Shown here piece after piece: positions 12,724 through 21,883 of a DNA stretch of 27,867 bases. The position numbers and the translations under genes are program-made. The notes under the pieces are model-generated. The model was not told the origin of the DNA. It ran no database searches and saw only the letters and a list, made by a program, of their open reading frames with translations. Positions within the stretch are counted from its first letter, which is position 1, and each line of letters opens with the position of its first letter. The DNA is from a virus, in IMG/VR virus record IMGVR_UViG_3300006793_000204, positions 1 to 27,867 of that record; one strand, written 5' to 3'.

Positions 12724-14166
12724 ATGGCGTTTACATATGGTAGTGGAACTTCGACACAGTTCTCAGACGGTTCGCAACGGCAGGTACTTGAACTTGGGCC
12801 TGAAATACATTATTACAACCCAAGTGTCACACCTATCTTGACTGTTTCTGGTCGTATGTCTCAGCACGGAACACCTGTTCCGATTTTTGAGTGGATGGAA
12901 GACGAATATTTCGTTAAGCGTTCTATCAGTCTCTCTGCTGGAGAAATGACCGCAGACAGTGAAGTCGTAGATAGTGCAACAGCATCTGCAAATGGCGACC
13001 AATCAATCATAAAACTCCCCCGACAAGCTCAAATGGAAATGTTTGAAGTCGGTGGTCTTTACACAATCTCTGGTAGTTCAGCACAGGGTTCTGGCGGTTC
13101 AGGCGCAAACACACATTTTCTGTGTATTGCGGTTGGAAAAGATGTAAACCTGTCCTCACCTTCAGATAAACACGTGCAGTTTGTTGGCGGTACATATAGC
13201 TCTGGTACATGGACATTTGATTCTGTGGCAGATGCAACGGATATGATTACTGACGGCCAAGCAACAACGATTACGTTTGTTGGTACTGCATCGGGCGCAG
13301 GTAGCTCCAGCGGGAAGGCTTCTTATGAAGCTGGTTCTGATGGTGCATCTTTGACTGACGGTGAAACCTTTGCCATTCGTGGTATAGAAGGTATTGCTGA
13401 GGGTGCTGGGGTTGGAAAAGCAACACAGAAGAAAGTGCGTCGGTTGTCAAACTGCACGCAAATCTTCCGCGAACCTTACGAGATTACTCGTACGGCGCGT
13501 GTTTCCCAGCAATATGGCGGGCCAGAATTGGCACGCTTACAAGCACGTAAACTGGCTCAAGTAAAAGTGAATGTTGAATATGCAATGATGTTCAACGGCG
13601 CGAAGAGTCTGGATTCAAGCTCAGCTAACCCGAAACGTGCGTTTCAGGGACTTGGCGTGGGTGGAAGTGCTGGTGCTGTTCAATCAAACAATGGTTATGA
13701 CAACTCAAATTTGCAGTTGTCTGACTCATCGGGTTCATTAAACGACTTTGATGCATTGATTGAAAACATCTTCCAAGATACGGTTGATGGCAGTATGGAA
13801 AAGACTGTTTATTCTTCGAATAAATGGTTGCGTAAGTTAGCGAAGATGGTTCGTGGTGATGCTTCAACAGCGCTTAATTCTATTCAAGGTTCGGAAACCA
13901 AAGCTGGTTTGCGTGTACTTGAGTATGTTGGCCCTGTTGGGAAGTTAAGTTTTGTACCTCATCCTTTACTGAAGGGTGGATACGAAAATTACGCTGTTGC
14001 GATTGATGAATCGAATTTCGATATACGGGTTCTTAGTGAATCTGGCTTCCAATTACGGAAAGATATCGTTAAAGATGGTTCTGATGGGCAAACTGATGAA
14101 TGGCTGGTGGAAATGGGGCCTGAAATTAGACAGGAACAAACCCACGCTGTTTTAAAGTTGACGTAA
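12724..14166 (+). CDS. Major capsid protein (SU10/DUF5309 type)
   Basis: 480 residues from the ATG at 12724, with AAAGGA 9 bases upstream; an in-frame ATG at 12694 lies in the hairpin. N-terminal 'TPILTVSGRM' and 'PIFEWMEDEY', central 'SNCTQIFREPYEITRTARVS' and the helical spine 'LARLQARKLAQVKVNVEYAM' match the SU10-type HK97-fold capsid proteins. A Ser/Gly-rich insertion at ~125-225 may form a surface domain. The protein forms the icosahedral shell. It is flanked by two hairpins, which fits high and separately tuned expression. Confidence 0.9.
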   Translation: MAFTYGSGTSTQFSDGSQRQVLELGPEIHYYNPSVTPILTVSGRMSQHGTPVPIFEWMEDEYFVKRSISLSAGEMTADSEVVDSATASANGDQSIIKLPRQAQMEMFEVGGLYTISGSSAQGSGGSGANTHFLCIAVGKDVNLSSPSDKHVQFVGGTYSSGTWTFDSVADATDMITDGQATTITFVGTASGAGSSSGKASYEAGSDGASLTDGETFAIRGIEGIAEGAGVGKATQKKVRRLSNCTQIFREPYEITRTARVSQQYGGPELARLQARKLAQVKVNVEYAMMFNGAKSLDSSSANPKRAFQGLGVGGSAGAVQSNNGYDNSNLQLSDSSGSLNDFDALIENIFQDTVDGSMEKTVYSSNKWLRKLAKMVRGDASTALNSIQGSETKAGLRVLEYVGPVGKLSFVPHPLLKGGYENYAVAIDESNFDIRVLSESGFQLRKDIVKDGSDGQTDEWLVEMGPEIRQEQTHAVLKLT

Positions 14167-14188
14167 AAACAGTAATAACAGATTATCG

Positions 14189-14210
14189 GGGGGGCGGGCG
14201 ACTGCCCCCC
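14189..14210 (+). terminator. GC-rich hairpin after the capsid gene
   Basis: GGGGGGC (14189-14195) pairs with GCCCCCC (14204-14210) around an 8-base loop. It lies 23 bases after the capsid stop. The following sequence is ATTAATTAAA rather than a T-run, so it is probably a partial terminator or a 3' end stabiliser rather than a full stop. Confidence 0.5.
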
Positions 14211-14231
14211 ATTAATTAAAGGAAAATAAAT

Positions 14232-14747
14232 ATGGCAGACCATATAAAATATGCAGTTTCAGTTGATGTAGTCGATGAGTATGTAGCTACAACTGCGTAT
14301 ACTGACGATGAGAGTGACAATGCTGGTAGCAATGTTGCAAAAACAAGTTATAGACATTACTCAGCAGTAGGAAAAACATTGGGCGGTAGTGTTAGTGCGA
14401 CTACTACAGCTACTGGTGGTATTGAGATTGCAGGTAATATAAGTGGGTACAGCAGTGGAGACCCTACATACGCAGAAGCTACTGTGTCGGGGGGAACAGC
14501 AACAACTTTAGGTAGTGCTGGATATGATATGGTGTTTGTCAAAAATACTGGGTTCGACTATGATAGCGGTTTGGGGTCTACGGCGAGAACAACAGAAACC
14601 GTTAAGGTTACTATTGGCGCACAAATAATTGCTGAACTACATAATGGTGGTGCGATTATTTTGCCCAAAGTTCCAGCGGAAGATGTTAAGGTTCAGTCTT
14701 CTGATGCCAGCAATAATATTACAGTTGAATATTGTTTAGTGACATAA
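14232..14747 (+). CDS. Head decoration/minor structural protein (putative)
   Basis: 171 residues with AAAGGA 8 bases before the ATG. The protein is Gly/Ser/Thr/Ala-rich and beta-like throughout, with few charged residues, and ends 'SDASNNITVEYCLVT'. Its position right after the capsid gene and its composition fit a decoration or head-surface protein. Another small virion protein is possible. No family recognised. Confidence 0.55.
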   Translation: MADHIKYAVSVDVVDEYVATTAYTDDESDNAGSNVAKTSYRHYSAVGKTLGGSVSATTTATGGIEIAGNISGYSSGDPTYAEATVSGGTATTLGSAGYDMVFVKNTGFDYDSGLGSTARTTETVKVTIGAQIIAELHNGGAIILPKVPAEDVKVQSSDASNNITVEYCLVT

Positions 14748-14749
14748 TT

Positions 14750-15376
14750 GTGAGATATCAAGAAGCATACGAACTAATAGACGCTGGACTAATGAAGGCA
14801 AACCTGAGCTTTCCTGTTTTGGAAGCACTTAAAGCTGAGGTGTTCGACGAAAAGGTAAATGAAGTCGGATTGCGTTCGGTTAAAAAGCGTTCAAGCGAAA
14901 GTTTTACCTCAACAAGCACAAATGTTTATACATTCTCGAATGATGATATCAGCAATAAAATTTATAAAGTTCAGCTTGATAAAAGTATCGTACCATTTGT
15001 AAGTGAGAAGCGATATATAGAAAATCTGGATGAAAATTTAGTGGATGAAATTGGTTATTTTATAAAAAAAGAAGGAAATGACACTAAAATATATTTTACC
15101 AAAGATACGAATGCAGGAAAATCGCTGAAGGTATTTTACTATGCGAAGCCAACAGCGAAGTCTGCGGTGACGAGCGTTGTAGATATTCCTGCGCAATTAA
15201 TACCCGCGTGTGTGCATTATGCATTGAGCCAATTTTTGGCATTTGACGGACAGATGCAGATAGCATCTGGGCATCGCGGTTTAGCACGGCAGATTGAAGC
15301 GGAATATATTGAAACGGATAATGCCAGAGAAGCAAAACCTGATATTATTCCATTACCATTACAGGATTTTATCTAA
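14750..15376 (+). CDS. Head-tail adaptor protein (T7 gp11 / P22 gp4-like)
   Basis: 208 residues from a GTG at 14750, 2 bases after the previous stop; upstream TTG at 14732 is an alternative. It starts 'RYQEAYELIDAGLMKANLSF', has a beta-rich middle, and a C-terminal helical portion 'IPAQLIPACVHYALSQFLAF' then 'GLARQIEAEYIE'. This helix pattern is common to adaptors that bind under the portal ring and link it to the short tail. The gene order adaptor, structural protein, nozzle supports it. Confidence 0.65.
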   Translation: MRYQEAYELIDAGLMKANLSFPVLEALKAEVFDEKVNEVGLRSVKKRSSESFTSTSTNVYTFSNDDISNKIYKVQLDKSIVPFVSEKRYIENLDENLVDEIGYFIKKEGNDTKIYFTKDTNAGKSLKVFYYAKPTAKSAVTSVVDIPAQLIPACVHYALSQFLAFDGQMQIASGHRGLARQIEAEYIETDNAREAKPDIIPLPLQDFI

Positions 15377-17409
15377 TGGCAGATTTTAAAGAACAAATAG
15401 AAGATATGATTGGCACGGTTGGCGATGACCAATATTTGGCAGATAGTATGAATGCTGTTGCAAAAGAAATCATCAATGCAATGCCAGAAAATAAATTGTG
15501 GGCGGTGGGGGAAGAATCCGATGAACAAACGTCCAATGGTTTTTTATTAGAAGATGGTAAAGTATTGGGCGTTTATAGGGAAAACGGTACAAACGATGAA
15601 TTTGTATCATGTAAAGAAGTGCCTATTTATTTTGAGCGAAAAGTTCAAGACAGCAATTCTTTATTTTATCCATCAAAAGAAGAACCTGTTTTTTTATTAA
15701 AAAATGGTTCTGTAAACGTGTATCCTTTACCCGCTTCTACGGGTGAAAAGGCTTTTAAGGTTGTTAGTGTTGCCTATCCAGCCGTGACATCAGTAACGAT
15801 TTCAACATTAAGTACGATTGCTAACTTCCCAAATGAGGTTGAGCATTTATTAATATTGGGCGCATCGGCACGAGGTTTACAGTATTTGATGGCGCGGGTA
15901 AAAAGTAATTTGTCTGGCTTAGCACCAAGTTTTACTGCACCTACATTCCCAACTATTAGTACGTTGAGTCTCAGCATAGCGCCGAGTGTACCAAGTATTA
16001 GCGCACAAAGCGTTAGTAGTTTGGGGACTGCTCCTACTTATTCGAAGCCAATTTTTACTGCACCTACATTCCCAACTATTAGCACGTTGAGTCTTAGCAT
16101 AGCGCCGAGTGTACCAAGTATTAGCGCACAAAGCGTTAGTAGTTTGGGGACTGCTCCTACTTATTCGAAGCCAAGTTTTGTAGCACCTACATTCCCAACT
16201 ATTGGGACACTTTCTGTTTCTGGTGCGCCAGCTATACCAGTGTTGAGTTCTTTAGCATATAGTAATGCAAGTAAAACAGCTTTTGGTGATTCAGTAGCGA
16301 TGACATCGCTTGGTACACCACCGAGTTATATTTCTCCTACTGCGAGTATTGATACAGGACAACTAATTACATTTTTAGAAACAAATGAAGACCCAGAATT
16401 GGCAGGCGTACAAATTGAGCGAATGCGTGTGGAGCTGGGTAAATATCAGGCGGATTTATCAGATAGGTTGAATGATTTTAATGAGAGCGCTGAATCTTAT
16501 CGCGCTGATATCCAGAAAAAAATCAAACAGGCGGATATTGATATTGCAGAAGCGCAGATAGATGCGCAAAATGGTACGAATGTATCCATTCAGAATGAAG
16601 CAAAGCAGTTGGAGGCGGATTTATCAAACAACAAGTTGGTATTGGAGAAATATACGTCTGAATTGGGAAGTTATCAAACGACGGTGAGTGGCGAGGTGCA
16701 GACGTTTGTGAATAATGAAATCCAGCATAAGTTTCAAAAATGGGTCACTGAATACAGTAGTGAGTTGCAGAGATATCAATTAGATATTCAAAATGAATTG
16801 AATGTATTCAACAAAGAAAATGTGGCATTTCAAGCAGACTTACAGAAGAAAATTAAAGATGCGGAATTAAATGACGCTAATCAGAATCGTTTATTGCAGA
16901 CTTATTCAAATGAGATTCAAGGCTTTGGTGTAACAATTAATGCTGAAGTGGAGCAATGGTCGAAGAATGAAATCGAGAACAAGTTTAATAAATGGTTGAA
17001 TGAATACAGTAATGCGTTGCAGGAATATCAATTAGATATTCAAAATGAATTAAATGAATTCAATAAAGAGAATGTAGCATATCAAGCAGAATTACAGAAG
17101 AAAATTAAAGATGCCGAATTAAATGACGCTAATCAAAATCGCTTATTGCAGAAATATTTAAATGAGATTCAAGGTTTTGGTGTAACGATTAATGCTGAAG
17201 TGGAAACATGGTCAAAGAATGAAATCGAGAACAAGTTTAATAAGTGGTTGAATGAATATGCGAACAAAGTTCAGGTCTATAATGTGGATATAGCGAAATA
17301 TAATGCAAACCTGCAAAGGTATAATGCAGAATACGGTTGGTATCAGGAACAGTATCAACGGTTGGATGGTAAATATAATGAAATGCTAAAAGTATATATT
17401 TCAAACTGA
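15376..17409 (+). CDS. Coiled-coil structural protein with long internal repeats
   Basis: 677 residues, start overlapping the previous stop (TAATG). Residues ~1-170 are a mixed domain ending 'FPNEVEHLLILGASARGLQY', like proteins beside adaptors in marine podoviruses. Residues ~185-300 are Pro/Ser/Thr-rich and include two almost identical 41-residue repeats. Residues ~330-677 are a long coiled coil with Asn, Gln and Tyr at many core positions, containing an 84-residue unit present about two and a half times. It may be a tail needle, fibre-like or internal virion protein; a tape-measure role is unlikely given the short-tail gene set. Function inferred from position only. Confidence 0.6.
   Translation: MADFKEQIEDMIGTVGDDQYLADSMNAVAKEIINAMPENKLWAVGEESDEQTSNGFLLEDGKVLGVYRENGTNDEFVSCKEVPIYFERKVQDSNSLFYPSKEEPVFLLKNGSVNVYPLPASTGEKAFKVVSVAYPAVTSVTISTLSTIANFPNEVEHLLILGASARGLQYLMARVKSNLSGLAPSFTAPTFPTISTLSLSIAPSVPSISAQSVSSLGTAPTYSKPIFTAPTFPTISTLSLSIAPSVPSISAQSVSSLGTAPTYSKPSFVAPTFPTIGTLSVSGAPAIPVLSSLAYSNASKTAFGDSVAMTSLGTPPSYISPTASIDTGQLITFLETNEDPELAGVQIERMRVELGKYQADLSDRLNDFNESAESYRADIQKKIKQADIDIAEAQIDAQNGTNVSIQNEAKQLEADLSNNKLVLEKYTSELGSYQTTVSGEVQTFVNNEIQHKFQKWVTEYSSELQRYQLDIQNELNVFNKENVAFQADLQKKIKDAELNDANQNRLLQTYSNEIQGFGVTINAEVEQWSKNEIENKFNKWLNEYSNALQEYQLDIQNELNEFNKENVAYQAELQKKIKDAELNDANQNRLLQKYLNEIQGFGVTINAEVETWSKNEIENKFNKWLNEYANKVQVYNVDIAKYNANLQRYNAEYGWYQEQYQRLDGKYNEMLKVYISN
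15931..16215 (+). repeat. 123-bp tandem duplication in the structural gene
   Basis: Units at 15931-16053 and 16054-16176 differ by about three bases; a third, shorter copy starts at 16177 and diverges after ~38 bases. The repeat keeps the frame (41 codons). The two copies being nearly identical even at third positions shows a recent duplication. Confidence 0.85.
16738..17290 (+). repeat. 252-bp coiled-coil repeats
   Basis: The word AAATGG followed by a GAATA-containing sequence recurs at 16738, 16990 and 17242, a period of 252 bases (84 codons). Units share phrases such as 'YQLDIQNELN', 'KKIKDAELNDANQNRLLQ' and 'EIQGFGVTINAEVE' with scattered differences. Older than the 123-bp duplication. 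It lengthens the coiled coil in multiples of 84 residues. Confidence 0.8.
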
Positions 17410-20000
17410 TGCCGAAGAAAACGCACATAATTAGTCGTTTTGATGGGGGCATTAATGAAGAATCAAACCCCAGAGACCTTGAAATCCATGAACTTGTCAG
17501 TGCTAAAGATGTGGCTGTTGATAATGTTGGCAAAGTTAAGACAACGCCCTATTCTGCCAGTAATGAAGCTACAATAACTAATATTTTGCAAGTATTTGGG
17601 GATGGAATATTTTTATTTTCTACGGATTATCTTCGGGCTGAGTCTGCAACTCAGAGCGTAACAGATGACACGGGTGATGATTATGTGGCAATGGCTGATA
17701 AGGAATCATCTGGCGGTATCCGAATACTAAGCCGAACGAACGGCAGTGATTCTTCAGGTACTAACCCTATCCAATTTTCTGATAATGCCGATATCCAGCC
17801 CAACTATTTTATTGCTGATGGCGGATTGCGTGTATGTGATGGCAATTTTGATACTACGGAGAATGATTCACGGTGGTATGGATATATTAAGCGTGATTTG
17901 TTCCCGAATAATACAGCAAATAAATATTCGATAGATGGCTGGAAACATGAGAAGGTAAATATTGAGACCCCCTCTACATCGAGTAGTTTAAAATCGGGTA
18001 CGTCTGTTTCGTCTATAGTGTCATATAATGATGAGACGGATGTTTCGACAGCTACAAACAATGATACGTCTTATACGTCTAATTCGAATGCGGTTGATTC
18101 AGATGATGGAACCATAACAAAATCTAAAGGTGACTTGGGGTTTACGGGGGGCCAAAATTATGTGAATAGTGTTCGTATTCGTTTAAAAGTAACTGGATAT
18201 GATGATGATAATTGGATGATTACAAGTGCGTTACGTGTGGGCGCACAAAATAGCACATCTTTTCAGTCTACTGGTTATGCATACCATTCTTTTTCGCTGG
18301 AACAGATAATAGACCAATTTGATGGCTATCCAATGAGTACGGAAGATATTTATGAATATACATTTACATTCCCTGATAGCGGGTTAGACATATCGACGAA
18401 TAGTTTACGTGTAAGTTTAAGAACATTGACAAATGATTCGGGTGGTACAGTTAAAATTGACAGTATTTATGTCGAAGGCGGTACGGGAATCGGCGATACA
18501 TCTTATAACCAAAGTCCTAATTCGATTGATGTGACTATTGGCGACTCGGCGACGGCGGGGGCTGACTGGGTTGGGGATTGGAATGTGGGAGTTTCTTTTG
18601 TTTATGATGGTGTACAAGAATCATTGGTACAGAAACTTTCTACGCAGAGTGGCGGTGATACGGTTACACTTACAAAAGCACCCTATACCAATGTTGGATT
18701 TAACTTTACAACCAGTTGGAATCAGCGGATTACGGGTACAAATATATATGTAAAAAAAGAGGATGAAACAGATTGGAAGCTCCATGCGATTGTGGATATG
18801 ACGGATGGTACGATACAGCGATATGACGACCCACAGAAGTTCTATTCTGCTTACAGCGTAGCGAATACTGGGTTTTTGTTTAATCTAAAAGGTGAAGTGA
18901 GTGTAAATATACCATTTATTACTTATGAATCCAGTGCAGGTTATTCTCAAAGTTTGAATACATTAAATGCGCGCTATAAGACAGCCGTTATTGCTAATAG
19001 GCGTTCTTATGTTGCAAATGTGATGGTGAAAGATAAGAGTGGTACATATATAAAGTATGCAGATAGAATTATTAAAAGCGCCCCCAATAAGTTTGATGTA
19101 TTGCCATTAGAAAACTCTTTAGAGGTGACGGTGAATGATGGTGAGAGTATTACGGCATTGATGGAGTATGGCGACAAATTATTACAATTTAAAGAGCGTA
19201 CTCTATATATTATCAATATATCGGGTCAGTTTGAGTTTAATGAGGGTGTATTTCATTTTCGTGGTATAAAAAATAAGGCGCAGGTCTGCAAAACAGATAT
19301 TGGCATTGCATGGGTAAACGAGAATGGATGTTTTTTGTTTGACGGTAAACAGATACGTGATTTACTGGAAAAACGCGGGAAAAGATTAATAAAGAAAAGC
19401 ACATGGGCAAGTTTTGTTTCTGAAAAGAGCATGATAGTGTATCAACCCGATTTACAGCAAATTATTATAGTGAAGAGCTATGGAACGGAATCAGATGGTG
19501 GCGACGCTTATATATTTGATTTGGTAACGAACAGTTGGGTATATAAAAATGATTTTTTAGCCAGTAGCCTTAATAAAACAAATGTTATTAATGACTGGGA
19601 TGGTAAGATATCTTATTGTACTCAAGTACAAACCAGCTCAATATTCAAACAAGTCATACAGAGCGAGACTGCTCAAAGTGGATTTGAGCTAATTACCCCC
19701 GATATTGACTTTGGGAATCCTGCAACGAGAAAGAACATATATGAAGTTCAAGTAAGTTATAAAGGCGGAACGAGTCAAAATGTAACGGTGGCTTATGATA
19801 CAGACGGTGCTAATAGTTTTAGCACAAGTTTTAGCACGGTGCTAAATAGCACAAGCGCCAACCAGACGACAACAACCTTAGCGCCAACTTCTATTATAGA
19901 GGATGCTAAAAGTTTTCAACTAAAATTTACAGGTACGATTGCAACAGGGTTTGAGATTAATGATGTTTCGATAGTTTATCGAGAGAAGAGAGTAATATAA
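17409..20000 (+). CDS. Tail nozzle / tubular-B-like beta-propeller protein (putative)
   Basis: 863 residues; ATG overlaps the previous TGA (TGATG). Early on it reads 'FIADGGLRVCDGNF', mid-protein is beta-rich, and near residues 575-650 it has 'DGESITALMEYGDKLLQFKE' then 'DIGIAWVNENGCFLFDGKQI'. Blades of this type ('gkllvfk...', 'ng.ylydG') occur in phage tail nozzle or stabilisation proteins such as the T7 gp12 and P22 gp10 groups. It would form the tip tube below the adaptor. The exact family is not certain. Confidence 0.6.
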   Translation: MPKKTHIISRFDGGINEESNPRDLEIHELVSAKDVAVDNVGKVKTTPYSASNEATITNILQVFGDGIFLFSTDYLRAESATQSVTDDTGDDYVAMADKESSGGIRILSRTNGSDSSGTNPIQFSDNADIQPNYFIADGGLRVCDGNFDTTENDSRWYGYIKRDLFPNNTANKYSIDGWKHEKVNIETPSTSSSLKSGTSVSSIVSYNDETDVSTATNNDTSYTSNSNAVDSDDGTITKSKGDLGFTGGQNYVNSVRIRLKVTGYDDDNWMITSALRVGAQNSTSFQSTGYAYHSFSLEQIIDQFDGYPMSTEDIYEYTFTFPDSGLDISTNSLRVSLRTLTNDSGGTVKIDSIYVEGGTGIGDTSYNQSPNSIDVTIGDSATAGADWVGDWNVGVSFVYDGVQESLVQKLSTQSGGDTVTLTKAPYTNVGFNFTTSWNQRITGTNIYVKKEDETDWKLHAIVDMTDGTIQRYDDPQKFYSAYSVANTGFLFNLKGEVSVNIPFITYESSAGYSQSLNTLNARYKTAVIANRRSYVANVMVKDKSGTYIKYADRIIKSAPNKFDVLPLENSLEVTVNDGESITALMEYGDKLLQFKERTLYIINISGQFEFNEGVFHFRGIKNKAQVCKTDIGIAWVNENGCFLFDGKQIRDLLEKRGKRLIKKSTWASFVSEKSMIVYQPDLQQIIIVKSYGTESDGGDAYIFDLVTNSWVYKNDFLASSLNKTNVINDWDGKISYCTQVQTSSIFKQVIQSETAQSGFELITPDIDFGNPATRKNIYEVQVSYKGGTSQNVTVAYDTDGANSFSTSFSTVLNSTSANQTTTTLAPTSIIEDAKSFQLKFTGTIATGFEINDVSIVYREKRVI

Positions 20001-20001
20001 A

Positions 20002-20568
20002 ATGGCAAGTAGTTTTTTACTAAATAGATATCAGCGGACATTAAGACCTAAAACACGGTTGTTTTTGGAGCGTGCTAAGATGGAGAGCAAAATAGCAAGT
20101 GAGATGCATGATGCTAAAATGAATACGATTACCAAGACATCAAGTGCTATCCAAAAAGGTGGTGCAACACTTAGAGACTATAAGCTGGCAAAAGCAGGCG
20201 GATTTGAAGGTGGTATATTAAACTTTTTAAACAGCCCTGAAGAAGCAGGAACCTTTAAAGCAAAGGGGGCTGATTTGGCGAGGGTATATGGAAAAGATAA
20301 GGTATTGAGCGGTGATATGTTTATTGGGAAAACTGGTGGTGTAGAACAAAAAAATCCAGTGGATTTTAGTAAAATAGATAATAAAGATGACATATTTCAA
20401 GGGGCAAATGGCGCTTGGCAACAAAGAGTTCCAGTGGATTTAAATAAAATTACAGATGAAGATGTTGCCCCAGATAAGGGTAAAATATATAAACAAAGAC
20501 CTGATGCATTGTCTATTTATATTAAAAAACAACTTGAAAAAAAATTGGGATTGGGGAGGACTCGCTAA
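20002..20568 (+). CDS. Small basic virion/ejection-type protein (188 aa)
   Basis: 188 residues starting one base after the previous stop. Helical basic N-terminus ('SSFLLNRYQRTLRPKTRLFL'), then 'GGFEGGILNFL', and two related pieces 'QKNPVDFSKIDNKDDIF' and 'QQRVPVDLNKITDEDVA' at ~113-152 that look like a short internal duplication. Basic end 'KKLGLGRTR'. First of four genes between nozzle and fibre, the place of ejected internal proteins in podoviruses. Function by position only. Confidence 0.5.
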   Translation: MASSFLLNRYQRTLRPKTRLFLERAKMESKIASEMHDAKMNTITKTSSAIQKGGATLRDYKLAKAGGFEGGILNFLNSPEEAGTFKAKGADLARVYGKDKVLSGDMFIGKTGGVEQKNPVDFSKIDNKDDIFQGANGAWQQRVPVDLNKITDEDVAPDKGKIYKQRPDALSIYIKKQLEKKLGLGRTR

Positions 20569-21114
20569 ATGGGATATGCAAGTAGTGGTACAATAGAAGG
20601 TGGGATGTCTGGTGCATTGGCTGGCTATGCTGTTGGTGGGCCTGTGGGCGCAGGTATCGGCGCTGTTGTAGGTGGAGTGGGTGGTTATCTTAGTGGGGGT
20701 GAAACTGACCGTAAGAATGCCAGAATTCGAAGCGGTTTGTATGAACAGGTTGGAAATCTGCAAGAAAAGCATGGTGAGATTGACGCTTATTATACAGATA
20801 TGTTGAAACAGGCTGAAGCGGAAGATAAATTAGAAACAGAGGGATTGTTCAACAAATTTTTAAATGATTCTGTCACTATGGAGGGGAACACAAACCAGTT
20901 GATTGGTCAAACGGATTTTGCCACACATGGAACGGTGAATAAAGCACATACAAAGCAAGTTGAAAGTTTGAAGGATTGGATGAATCTGGCGCGAGAAACG
21001 CAAGAAAATAAATTTAGTACAGAGCAAACGGAGATAAATATGGCTCAAAATGAAGCTCATGATGAGGTGGATAATTTAATTGAAAGTCTGAGAATACAGG
21101 CATTGGGATTATAA
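20569..21114 (+). CDS. Glycine-zipper membrane-active virion protein (181 aa)
   Basis: 181 residues with GGGAGGA 10 bases upstream of the ATG. Residues ~9-46 are a glycine-zipper: 'GALAGYAVGGPVGAGIGAVV' and onward, small residues every fourth position, as in membrane-inserting proteins. The rest is helical and charged with 'YEQVGNLQEKHGEIDAYYTD'. Small internal proteins of this sort (like P22 gp7 or T7 gp14 in role) form a channel in the host envelope during DNA entry. Role inferred from zipper and position. Confidence 0.55.
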   Translation: MGYASSGTIEGGMSGALAGYAVGGPVGAGIGAVVGGVGGYLSGGETDRKNARIRSGLYEQVGNLQEKHGEIDAYYTDMLKQAEAEDKLETEGLFNKFLNDSVTMEGNTNQLIGQTDFATHGTVNKAHTKQVESLKDWMNLARETQENKFSTEQTEINMAQNEAHDEVDNLIESLRIQALGL

Positions 21115-21127
21115 TACAGGAAATAAG

Positions 21128-21877
21128 ATGGCAACACAATCACAGATACGGAAACAGAGAAATACAGCAGAGATAATGGAGCTTTTGGGCGGATATCTTA
21201 AGATGAAAAATGAAGAGCGGGATTTGTATAAGCCAAAAGATAAGCAACTTCGTACTGTGGGCGATGCACTGTATGAATATAATCCAAATGACGGTTCTAC
21301 AAGAGAAGTTATATCTAATCAAAAGCCAGAACTTCGTACTGTGGGCGATGCACTGTATGAATATAATAGGAATGACGGTTCTACAAGAAAAGTTATATCT
21401 AATCAAAAGCCAGTCTACAAGACGGGGCCTGATGGTGCTATTTATAGTATAAATGGTGATAATCAAAAAATGCTTATCAAGGGCCAAGAAGAAAAAGTTT
21501 GGGTTAATGTGAAAGACCCTGATACTGGAGAACCCAGAAGAGTACTTGTTACCGCAGAAGAGGCACTTGCAAATAAGAGGGGATATTCCATCTACGAAAA
21601 GCCAACTGGACAGAAAGCATATATAAAACGGGATGCGAATGGGCAATTTTTCACCGTAACCATTGACCCCAAAACAGGAGAACCAAAGCTAAGCGCCCCT
21701 TTTGGTGCGAAAAACATTGTTGAACAACAAATGCTGGAAAGAATGATGGAGAGCGAGGAAAATAATGATGGTTTTACTTTTGAGGCACTTTCACAGAAAC
21801 TTTTTGGTATCTTTAATTCTGGGGAGGCAAGTCACCCTGCACCAGAAGACGAATTCTCAGAGTTTCTAAAGAAATAA
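21128..21877 (+). CDS. Virion-associated protein with 28-residue repeat (249 aa)
   Basis: 249 residues, with AGGAA about 6 bases upstream. The N-terminal ~38 residues are helical and charged. Two 28-residue copies 'LRTVGDALYEYNPNDGSTRE' plus 'VISNQKP' follow, each likely a small beta unit displaying an Asp-rich loop. A further 'KTGPDGAIYSINGDNQKMLI' continues the pattern more loosely. The C-terminus is acidic and helical, ending 'DEFSEFLKK'. Position suggests a virion or ejection role; no family recognised. Confidence 0.55.
   Translation: MATQSQIRKQRNTAEIMELLGGYLKMKNEERDLYKPKDKQLRTVGDALYEYNPNDGSTREVISNQKPELRTVGDALYEYNRNDGSTRKVISNQKPVYKTGPDGAIYSINGDNQKMLIKGQEEKVWVNVKDPDTGEPRRVLVTAEEALANKRGYSIYEKPTGQKAYIKRDANGQFFTVTIDPKTGEPKLSAPFGAKNIVEQQMLERMMESEENNDGFTFEALSQKLFGIFNSGEASHPAPEDEFSEFLKK
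21248..21415 (+). repeat. 84-bp tandem duplication
   Basis: Units at 21248-21331 and 21332-21415 are almost identical, differing at only a few bases, and keep the frame (28 codons). Recent duplication by the same criterion as the 123-bp repeat. Confidence 0.85.
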
Positions 21878-21883
21878 CCATCC

